A stretch of 64,000 nucleotides of DNA from the NCBI RefSeq assembly GCF_027596085.1, contig NC_072462.1, positions 21,737,421-21,801,420 of the forward strand. Direction: 5' to 3'. This document shows positions 1 to 64,000 of this stretch, in pieces (position 1 is the first letter of the stretch; each line of letters starts with the position of its first letter). The DNA comes from Anoplopoma fimbria (Eukaryota; Chordata; Actinopteri; Perciformes; Anoplopomatidae). The translations under genes and the position numbers were made by a program. The notes under the pieces were generated by a model. It was not told where the DNA came from. It made no database searches and saw nothing but the letters and a program-made list of their open reading frames with translations.

Positions 1-1808
1 ATGTGCATGACGCAAACTCGGTGCAAAAGGCAGAGGAAAAAGACAGTTAGACTTATTTCAGACTGAGAGAAACACTTTGTTCATTGTTTCAGGAAACACA
101 CGGCTTTTACCCTGATGAGGTCAGAAAGATAAGTGAAATAGTTTGATTTGAGTAAAACCTGAGTAAAAGTTACTTGAGTAAATCTTTGTTGTTTTACCTT
201 AAGCATATTTAATTTTTTAGTTATGAGTCTTTTTTTAACCGGTAGTTTTTTCAGCTTCACAGAAAACCTCACAGATTAAACGGGTTAGTTGGATTACTGT
301 TCTGTAATGTGCTGACATATTTGACAAACAAAAAGCATGCTATATTTATATATTATTACATCATAAATTTACTAAATCTTTGTTTTCAAACAGTCCTTGT
401 TATTCTGGAAAATAAATGCAATACATCCTTATTTGAAGTCACAGGAGATTTTTAGAGGCTGATAAAGTCTTTGGCCTTGGACTGAATTATTAAAAACTGG
501 CCATTTTGTTACATAATTAATGATGTCAACAGGACCTGCACCAACATGCCCCCTGCAATTATTGAATACAGTGCTTTTTTGTCTCATTAATGCTACAACT
601 AGGATTCTAATTATGTGGTATGCAATGGATGCACAACTTTCATTAGAATAAATTGGTACCATACATGCTTCAAGGTCTTCTACATGCTATAGCATTTGCA
701 TATTTACCGTGTTGTGGTCATGTAAGTAATTATGAGAAGCAAAAGCAACTCCTTTTAAGGAGTTGGCCTCATTGATTTGACATGAGTCCTATAATCGTAT
801 CCTGTCTCCTTGCAACAGTCAGCATGAGTTTATTTGACATGCAAACACAATCTTTCCGTAAACTTAACCAAGTAGTTGCCTAAATCCAACCCTAACTACC
901 GAGGTCACAGATCAGGAAATGTTGATATCATATGAATAGTTTCTGTAACCATCATCTCAGGTAGGTCAATTTGTAATGCATTAACTATTAACTAATCTAT
1001 CGATAAGGTATGAAGACTTTTTGGTTGTTGGGTGTTGTTCCCAGACACCCTGCGGCACCCTCGCTGCATCGACACAGTAAACGTCTCCTTGAAATCAATG
1101 GGAAGGTGACTTTTTCTCGACAAAGTGCTTTTGTGCTTAGGAAGACAGCGAGCCAGCATGTTCTAGTACATGATGAAATCCAAGTCTTAACACCCAGCTA
1201 GAGCCTGGGAACGAGAGAATGCCACCAAACTGAACCTTCTTGAATTACGAAAGGAGCAGAGGAAGAGAGGAGGGAGTGCAAATAAAGAGAGATTTCAGCT
1301 TATGCTAATCATCATAATATTGCCAGCCGCTGCAGAGCTTTTGACACGAGCAAAATATCCTCCCAACAGCGTTGTCTTTAGCGGCTAAACCACATGGTGG
1401 ATGTTACGGATATGCAACTCCAGAGCGTTTGAGGCCAGATTACGGTGGAATATGCATCCAGAAGTTCATGCAGAGAAAGATAATGAGCCTTTTGCTTCCA
1501 AATGATCCTCTCATTTTCTGGGTTTTTCTTTATATTTCCTTCCTTCCCTGCATCCACGAAATTAGCCTACTTTGATAATAATCAGTGTTCTGGGTGAAAA
1601 CTGGATATTGTTGTTAGTGCACTATTGTTTTTGAACTTTGCACACGATAAATGATCTGAATTGCCTCTGGCTGTAAACAGAACATGCCATATCCCTCATC
1701 TGTCTCCAGTGCAGAACATGTTCACCTTCATTTTCACCTTCAGATCCTATTTTAGATATTGTTGCCATGTTATCACCAGCTGGCAGCTTCTAGATCAGAT
1801 CTGACTTG

Positions 1809-2010
1809 TTAAAGGTACAGTGTGTAGAATTTAGGGGGCAGAAATGACTATTTGCAGAAATAGAATAGAAAAATATAAAGCCTTTATATCTACATAGGGA
1901 GCGGGTCCTCTTCACAGAGTCCGTGTTGTACTGCCATGTTTCTACTGTAGCCCAAAGCAGACAGACCAAACCCCGGCTCTTTTTGACTGAAGTAAGGGAG
2001 TGATGATGAT
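1809..2010. repeat. Dispersed repeat family A, copy 1
   Basis: It starts with TTAAAGGTACAGTGTGTAG and contains the block TTTCTACTGTAGCCCAAAGC. The same order of blocks recurs near 48492 and 56641 in this window. The family resembles a common non-autonomous teleost repeat, but I cannot name it. Boundaries are approximate. Confidence 0.6.
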
Positions 2011-2836
2011 GACTTTCACACTTAACCCCATCAAACATGTGCACATGAACCCTGCTTTGGCTTATTTTGGTGGGTTCATGCACACAAGCTTGGCAAAAAA
2101 CTATTCTTGAATACAAAATAAAATAAAATACTTATTGGATCTAAGTGTCATATTTTTTTCATTGATTCTCATATGTTACTTTAACATTTGAAGTTAACAC
2201 CTCATAGCAAATTTCTGATATATATATTAAACAAAATCCAATAAGCTCAAATGTATTAAGTAGGGCCTTTTTATGTACAAATTATCTGAAGAAACTTTGT
2301 ACCATCTTGAAATTATCCTACCATGCCCATCTGTGTCCACTACACTCTTTTTGAGCAGAAAAGCGGTGACAGCGTTCCACAAAAGGCACCAAAGGCTTGC
2401 ACTGATTCACACTATGAAATGCTGCTTCAGTCAGCGGGGAAGTGGCACTGTTGTAGCAGCAGAAGGATGCGTGGGTGGTTTCTCAGCGTTGATAATGTGG
2501 CAATCTTCGCTTCATGCCTCGTGATTTTATTACATTTCCTCTGTCTCTCCTGGCTATCCGACGGCTGCCATCAAATTAGATGCGGCCCTAATTACCTCTG
2601 CTGTGTCATGTTCAGGCTCAGCACTGCAAATAATGTACCCGTCACTTCAAATAGCGTGTTTGCTCTCATTTGAGTGTAGTATTAAAATCTTGTATTCGAG
2701 TCCCTTAAAATATTTTCTCAATCAGCTGATTGCTATCAGTGATGGAACGAGAGCACTTTTAATGAATAATATTAGTTCATATTGATTGAAATCTTGCATT
2801 GTCTATTTAGATCTGTATGTGAGTTTGTGAAGTTTA

Positions 2837-2838
<2 letters not shown>

Positions 2839-2888
<50 letters not shown>

Positions 2889-2900
2889 GCGTGGGTGTGT
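2839..2900. repeat. (TG)n microsatellite
   Basis: Nearly pure TG dinucleotide array with interruptions at the 3' end. Confidence 0.95.
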
Positions 2901-4496
2901 GACATGCAAGGGGTCGCAGGCACCTTTTCCTCTCACTTCATTAGAGCCGGTGGAGTAACGGAACCAGGTGCACCTTGACCTTGTCAGGGCAACATCTTGT
3001 GCTTGTCAAATCCTCCTAAAAATAGAGCAGCACAGAGGAGACAGTTAGAGATACTGTGTGGACATTCAGTCGTAGCTTTGTGTGAATCTTTGAACCTCAG
3101 CAGATGAACTGTAGCTAACTCAAGTATCAAAAACACTCATTTGGAGACGTATTTGTGTCCACCTGATTTATTTTAGCGCATTCACAAACTGTTCTCTAAC
3201 TTTTTCTCTGTCAGCTGTTTGGTGCTGGTGCTGTGTAAGCTGTAGGCAGGTTATTATTGAGGTAAAGGCCTCAGAATAAACTATTTTAAATACCAGACTT
3301 CAGCCTGTAGGACGCGTTTAGTACTTTGATTTGAATGGAACTTTGTGTGCACATGTAATAATCTTGTAGTCTATGCCTTTTGCTCAGGTCCGTGTTTGAA
3401 AATGACATGCCCAAAAAGAATGAGAGTGTATCTCTGCAAAAATGTCTATTTGTATAAGCTTGGTATCTTTAATTAAATTGAATTAAAGTTAAAACTTTTG
3501 AGATATTTGCAGAGGTTTTTTCAACAGTATATATGTTACTAAGTATATGTAAATAAAGATGGAACACAGCATGAAAATTAATTTCCTCCTAACAAAACTG
3601 TACACTTCTAGAGTGAATACCCATTTGGAATGATGCAGCCCAAATCCTCTAGCGAACCATACCACGACATCTGAACATTACCTGTGCACAGACTGATACT
3701 TATAAAATGAAGCACAGCAAAGTAGGAGAGCTTTAAATGGGCTATACAAATTGCCCATTTGGGTAAATGTTGGTACCATATGTGCCGTCTGAAATTTCCT
3801 CGGGTAACAGTAAAAATCATATAATGTGATTGCGATATCACTGTTGGTTTTAATTGCATCTAAATACAGACCCTCTATACATGTTCCTATTCAAAGAAAA
3901 CCTTTACCTGTTGGTCTATTTGACCATTCCGTGACTGTAGTGAAGGCCAATGCCTTTAGAATGAGTGCAGTACCATGATTCATCCACCAGATGAACAGCG
4001 TGTTTTCACGTGTGCCTATTTAGTTGACTGGTGTTTGAATTGTGTTCACTTTTACCTTCACTTTAGGTAAAAATGGCTAGCATGTGCTTTAAGCTAACCA
4101 TCTGGCCATTATGTTTGTGTGCAGGATGACAGGTTAAACATGTTGCTACATGTCCTGATCTGCTGTTTGTTGTGACTTGCAATTGTTCAAGCCTTTAAGT
4201 CAAGCTGGCTGAATAAATACAATCAAAATTAGCCTGCAGCAAATTCATTCAATGTCCAAAGAGAAGAATAGTGAACTCAACGAGAGATGATAGGAGCCCC
4301 AAATTCAATTGAAACTGTTTTGATACATTCCTTCTCTACAAGCAGCCCTCTGAGGACTTTTTGCTCTCTGTGCCAGCGGAGCTATTGAGCACAGTCACCG
4401 CTGCTTGTTGTGAATGTTTCAGGACTGTAAGGAGCTGCAGAATTGATTCAGAGTGGCTGTCTTTATCTCTGCAGGCTTCCCTTGGCATCAGAAAAA

Positions 4497-4520
4497 GTGT
4501 GTGTGCGTGTGTGTGTGTGC

Positions 4521-4552
<32 letters not shown>

Positions 4553-4602
4553 TGTGTTTGTGTGTGTGTGCGTGTGTGTGTCTGTGTGTGTGTGTGTGTG
4601 TG
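4497..4602. repeat. Interrupted (TG)n microsatellite
   Basis: TG array with several single-base interruptions (TGCG, TTGTGTT, TCTG). It generates spurious Val/Cys-rich open frames. Confidence 0.93.
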
Positions 4603-5722
4603 GCAGTACTGTAAGCCGAGAGTGGGAGTACACTGTCACACCACTACTGCATGATGCACGACTCCAAATTATGTGGCAGCGTTATGCTTTTTCCTCGCTG
4701 ATCATTCAGAGCAGTCAGCCAGCGATGACTCATGGGAAGAACAGAGGTGGAATAACGATATCAAGTGAACTCATATAGAAACATCAAGATCAGTGGAAAT
4801 AAGTCACCGAAGGCTGCTTTAAGATATCAACAAAATGTAGGATGCAACTTAACATCCATTGTGGAGGTTCTGTTTTTGGGTCCCATATGTTTTTTTATAC
4901 AGAATGGTTTGTATGTGATTTTTTACCATAATAAGCTTTCTTTTGTGGTTATCAATGATTTTGCAAGACCGCCTTTAACCATTTCAGTATCTCTGAATAA
5001 ATAGACCTTATTATACTCATAATTCCATTTAACTTTTCTATTTGTTCTCATTTGTCATTGCATTGCACTTAAACAACATATGGGGTCATAAGAAGCACTG
5101 CTAAAGGCAACATAGTGCATCAATAGTTTTGTAATAAACTTAATTAGTATAGCCAGTGGCTTTAATTGCCATATGCCCATTTGCTCTCTTGCTGTGCACG
5201 CTGTGTGTTTTAACCTCATTGCATGGCTCCGTACCCAGTGCGCTTAAAGGTGGGGTCCAAAGCAGAGCCTTTCACTTGGAACATTCAGGATTTGGTGACC
5301 TTTATATACAAAGGTCTGTAAACTATATTAAGAAACCTGCTCTTTACATCTTGAATATGTTGTAATATGCAAAAAAAAGGTTCTTGATTTTCTCCACCAC
5401 ATGAGGGATAATATTTTTTCAGCTGAGTAAAGGGCCAAACTTTATTTCAATTATTTTATAGTTGTTTTCAACATAGATTATAAAGTATCACATTGTAAGA
5501 TGTGTTCAAAAAGCATAAAAAAAATTCTGCAGACTTTGTGAACAAAAACATCTTCGCCTCAATATATGTATTAAATGTAGAGGGAACCACAGATGTGTTT
5601 GTCTGACGTTGCCAGAGGCTGTTTGTTATATAGAATACTGGATCACACCCTCCATCCTGAAGTGACATATGATAAATTGAAGTGATGGATGTCCTTCCAT
5701 GCTGCCCAGGGGCCATGGTACA

Positions 5723-5857
5723 GCTCTCTCCTCTCCTCTCTCCTCTCCTCTCTCTCCTCTCCTCTCCTCTCTTCTCCTTTCCTCTCCTCTCCTCTCCTCT
5801 CCTCTCCTCCTCTCCTCTCCTCTCCTCTCCTCTCCTCTCCTCTCCTCTCCTCTCCTT
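5723..5857. repeat. (TCTCC)n pyrimidine pentamer array
   Basis: About 130 bases of TCTCC-type pentamers with small variants. The plus strand is almost wholly pyrimidine. It gives Leu/Ser-rich frames on one strand and Glu/Arg-rich frames on the other, none of them genes. Confidence 0.92.
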
Positions 5858-7029
5858 TTCTCAAGAATGCCAACAATCGTGTCCTGGTTATCATTGTAGA
5901 TCTCAAACTACTAAATCTGACATGCTGGTCTTTACATTGTGGCCTCTGCGGATAAAATGATAAAGTTGTCAAGAAGCATCCCTTCTTCTGTCGGGTCATT
6001 GTGCTGATGTGGTATAGTTTGATCCAAGTTTAGATCAACAGCATTTCATGATGACACTGGCCATTTTTGTTCTCATTTATGTGCTCTTTTAAGCAACTGA
6101 ACAACTGCGTCTGCACAGAAAGAAAGGTCATTATTAAGAATAGAATTGTGGATAAAATGCAAAAAACCCTGCTGAATTCAAACACTGATAAATTCCTTAA
6201 CTATCTTTCTGATATGAATCAACCAAAAGCAGTCCCAGAAGTAGTGCAAAATCACATTCAATGGGATTCGATTGTGCTCAGCTTGTACAACCTCTTAAAT
6301 CTGAGAGAAAAAAAAATTCAGAATAAGAAAAAAAAAAAAGCTAGCCTGCCTGAGTAGTCATCTGAAGAATTAAGGCTCCATCAACAGGAGAGAAAAGTCT
6401 TCCCTCCTCTGACTCTGGGACTGAAAGCTGAAGCAACCGAGTGCATTCACACTTCATTTTTTCCTTCACATCAGGCATCCAGAGTTTTCCAGAGAGAGAG
6501 ACCATATCTGCTGCTACTGCAAACTGAAAAGAAAGCTGCCTGTTACCTAAATCTGACCACAGATGCAAAACTAGCAAAATAACTTATTTAGAGCAATAGT
6601 TAGAGGATTGGAAAAACTTAAAACCTTCCAGCATCCTGGAAATCCTTTTTAATTGTGTTTTTTGGTCCTTTAATTGGTACAATATTCACTCTTCCGTAAG
6701 TTTTTTTTTGGTCTCCACCAACACATGAGAGAAATATCTGACGCTGTATAAGGGCTATATCTGACTTTTTGCTGCCTGTCTGCCGTATGGTGCCGGACAG
6801 GACAGTTTATTTTCAGAGCTTTTTTCGCAGCAGGAAATGACTGTGATGGATTGGACTGAACCATAAAGCCAAGCACACAGTGATATCAAAACTTCTCGGA
6901 GCTGCGCACATTCACTGCAACCAGCTGCTGCTCACAAAACAATCAGTACCAGCTTGTTACTTACTATAAAACCTATTGATTTGTGGTTTGAACAAACAAG
7001 ATTACACTTGTTAATCAGTGAGCTTTAAA

Positions 7030-7175
7030 GGCGTTGGTAGATGTACTTTTGAGCACTCGACAAAGCCAGGCTAGCTGTTTCCCCCTGCTTATGCTAAGCT
7101 AGGCTAACAAAATCCTTTCTCATTGGATGAAAGCAAATAAGTATATTTCCCAAACAGTTGAGCTTTTCCTTCTGC
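7030..7175 (+). repeat. Dispersed repeat family B, copy 1
   Basis: Contains AGCCAGGCTAGCTGTTTCC, then CCCCTGCTTATGCTAAGCTA and GTATATTTCCCAAA. Related copies lie near 15560 and, inverted, near 58610. This resembles a common teleost MITE-like repeat. Edges are approximate. Confidence 0.6.
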
Positions 7176-8587
7176 TTCGTTGTATTGAACTGAATTTAAC
7201 TTAATGTGGAGAGCAAGAGGGAGAGACACAGAGAAATATGTGACGATAAATGTATGCCGAGCAACACATTGAAGCTTCCCCATTTATCTTGGTGCGTGGG
7301 CTGCTGCTCCTCTGACAGCTGAGACAGAGGGTGTGCTACTGTATATGTGTGTGTGTTCATCTCACATACCCGGGTGCATAATATAGATCTCAGGCCTGCT
7401 GATTCAGCCGCCCCGAACCTCCCATCACAATTACAGCCAGCGTGTGGCAGCGCTACGACACTGGCGTCTGCAAAATGTCACTGTGCTTCACACAGCCCAT
7501 CCGTCCACAGGTCTGTCCCCCCCGTGCTGACTCCCAGAACCCCAACGCGCCAGACAAGCATGAACATTAGCCCTGCTGCTAAGTGCACAGTCTGGTTCGG
7601 ACATCACAGATTTGTCAAAAAGTATCTAACCAAACTTTAAATTAAATGTAAGACCTGGTACTGTGCATGATGGCTCACCGTCACACTGTCATGACTAACT
7701 GGGACACTTACTGGAAATAGAACGGAGCCATTGTTAATGTTATAACTGTAACACCTGTTCTTTTTTGTCTATGACAACTCAAAATGTCTACAGTGAAAAA
7801 GGCATTCAATATATCCGTACCAGTAAAACTATTTATCCGTACATTAATTTTGTATAAGAGGGGAAAACAAAATATTGCAAAATGTATGTGACAACCCCTG
7901 TCCAAATACTTCATAGTTACATTGGAGAGAACATTTTTCATTCTACTTTATGTCACCAATTTGTTGACTGTTCCCAACTTCACACATGACATTGCCCCAT
8001 GCTTGACCTCAAGGCCTTAGAACTCTGGAACCGCTGTTTGTTTTCTCGTGAAACTCTCAACATTGACTTATTTTACTGTAGTTTTGTTCAGCAATTTTCA
8101 TACTTAACCATAACCAGCTAAATAAAAAGTGAAGTATTTTAATAAACAAACATACTTATTCTAACCCCAACTATGATTTTTTTCCTAAGCCTAAGTACTT
8201 TTGTTGCGTAAAATAAAAACGTAAAGCAAGTTTGAACCTACATTGGAAGTTTATTTTGGAAAAGACTCTTGGCATGTAGCAAGCGGAAAGTGACATGTCG
8301 TCACTGACATGTCCAAAGAGATGCTCAAGGGTTACCTAGAGCGTCGTTATTTTAAGCTCAGGAGTACTGACCAACTTTGTGGTATTTGACGAGTTAGGAG
8401 TGAGAACATGTTGCAATAGTTGTTATAGCAGCAGATTGATGCACACATGAACCAGCATGGCAATAAATCAGCATAAATAAAATGGTAAAATAAAACAGAA
8501 CGATGCTGAGGTGGTGGGAGGTGTACTCCTGCATGCGGTGGTGGACATTGGCCAGTACATACAACCAGCAGTTACCTCTCTGTATCT

Positions 8588-8594
8588 GTGTGTG

Positions 8595-8689
<95 letters not shown>
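8588..8689. repeat. (TG)n microsatellite
   Basis: About 100 bases of TG dinucleotides, almost pure. Confidence 0.96.
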
Positions 8690-8690
<1 letters not shown>

Positions 8691-9280
8691 AGCAAATATT
8701 AAAAGTCTGAATGGTCACACCTATTTGCCTGTGAGCTTTTTATTGAAAGTTTCTGAGCTGTAACTGGTGTTGAATTTAACAGTTGTTTTACCCTGATAGC
8801 AGACTGAGTTTCTCTCTGTGGGATAGTTTGTTGTTGCATTTGTTTGGTACAGAGCTCACAGAGACAACGGAGAGACTTTTTTAATTGCTTTTTTTTTTTC
8901 AAATTGAAAAGTTGTTAAGAACTTTCAGAGGCAAGTCGGCAAATGTTTTTTGTTCAGTCAGCCAGGTTTTTAAAAAATACATTGTTCTTTACAACTATGG
9001 ATGGGAAATGGGAATGTGGGATAAAACATATTCATACAGTGTCAGCTCAAGCTGGTTCATTCAAAACAAAACAAAATGACTTGTTATTCATGTTCATTTG
9101 CCATTCCCTACAAAAATGACTTTTAACTGGAATCAGGCATACGGAATGTACTATATAGTAATGACACATTACATGAGTTGTTTTGAAAATAGTTTTTATA
9201 ATGGGCTATAAGTGTAATATTTGTGACTGTGATGACTTGCTTCTTCTTAATTCCTACCGTGTGTGTGTTTGTGTGTCCAG

Positions 9281-63487
<54,207 letters not shown>

Positions 63488-64000
63488 GTTTGCACTCCCA
63501 CACAGTCCTTTTGTTTTCAAAGGGACTGTGATGGTTTCGGACTGTGAATGTCTGTTCTCATTCCCTGCGGTGCCCCAGAATAACCTGACCACACATGCAT
63601 ACAAACACACATCGACCCTCCACTAACCAGCTGTCAGGTAACCATGGCGAGTGCTGGAAACAATGCCTCAAGCCAGGCTCAAACAAAAGGCATCTAATGC
63701 GATGTGTAAGATGTTTCCCTGCTCCTAAACACAGGAGGGAAAGCAGAGTGGGTAGTGAAGAGAGAGCATTGTGTGCTTTGTTTCCACTTACTGCTGGTTA
63801 CTGCTGGTGTCCCTTAGCATGCAGAAACAAAGGGCATCTTAAAGGAATACTCCACTGAAAATCTATCATTAGACCCTGAAATAATAACCTTGAAAGGAAG
63901 CTCTGAAAAGTTTGTAGCTGCTCCTTTGACAAGGGCAATCACTGTAGCCAGATTTATTTTATAATGGATTCCAGTGACTCAGAAAAAAAGATAGACAGAA
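63488..64000 (+). other. Intron (5' part), window end
   Basis: No alternative 37b-type exon or other feature was recognised before the window ends. Confidence 0.8.

Larger units (their letters stand above)
1..9280 (+). other. Intron (3' part) upstream of the domain I S6 exon
   Basis: No coding exon could be supported. The next exon upstream should encode the domain I pore loop, and nothing resembling it was found, so this intron exceeds 9.2 kb. It holds TG repeats near 2839, 4497 and 8588, a TCTCC pentamer array near 5723, and copies of two dispersed repeat families near 1809 and 7030. Short open frames here are repeat-encoded or chance. Confidence 0.75.

Noticed and set aside
5643..5999. 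Arg/Glu-rich minus-strand frame and Leu/Ser-rich plus-strand frames
   Set aside because: Translation of the TCTCC pentamer array.
1..9280. Search for the domain I pore exon and a promoter
   Set aside because: No TMEGW-like coding sequence and no promoter-like region were found; these must lie upstream of the window.

Overview
This window is a piece of vertebrate nuclear DNA, almost certainly from a ray-finned (teleost) fish. Evidence: split exons with GT-AG introns, about 7% coding density, many long (CA/TG)n tracts, a tRNA-derived SINE and Tc1-like and foldback MITEs of kinds common in fish genomes. No bacterial, viral, rRNA, functional tRNA or CRISPR feature was seen.

One gene runs left to right through the window: the pore-forming alpha1 subunit of a presynaptic voltage-gated calcium channel, CaV2 family. 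It is closest by eye to CaV2.2 (N-type, CACNA1B; fish cacna1ba/cacna1bb). I traced 32 main exons plus a 12-nt microexon. All junction phases agree, giving about 1,430 codons without the optional exons. The window starts inside an intron, so the N terminus and most of domain I lie upstream. It ends 513 bases after a C-terminal EF-hand exon, so the IQ motif and C-tail lie downstream.

Layout. 1-9280: intron. 9281-13594: domain I S6 and the I-II linker with the beta-subunit (AID) site. 15942-23944: domain II. 24123-34073: II-III linker, including the conserved alternative exon 18a and a large His/Arg/Gly-rich exon in the synprint region. 35457-51171: domain III, with an 8.3-kb intron in the S3-S4 loop. 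51655-61857: III-IV linker and domain IV. 63391-63487: EF-hand exon resembling mammalian 37a. The pore glutamates of domains II, III and IV are intact, as are the S4 arginines.

The most interesting layer is alternative splicing. The long S3-S4 intron of domain III holds a 12-nt microexon (Ser-Leu-Met-Gly), the apparent counterpart of mammalian exon 24a (SFMG), and a second, unfamiliar 21-nt candidate. The II-III linker has exon 18a with an RBFOX TGCATG just before its acceptor, and 1.3 kb later a 42-nt phase-matched candidate cassette I do not recognise. The domain IV S3-S4 intron has an ideal acceptor and an ideal donor separated by only 3 nt, where mammals have the 6-nt exon 31a. An in-frame alternative donor would lengthen the I-II linker by 11 residues, and one intron has a U12-type donor. 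These are sequence readings; RNA data would decide each.

The introns hold microsatellites, a roughly 580-bp polypyrimidine tract beside exon 18a, a nested MITE pair, a SINE with a perfect 12-bp target duplication, and several multi-copy dispersed repeats.
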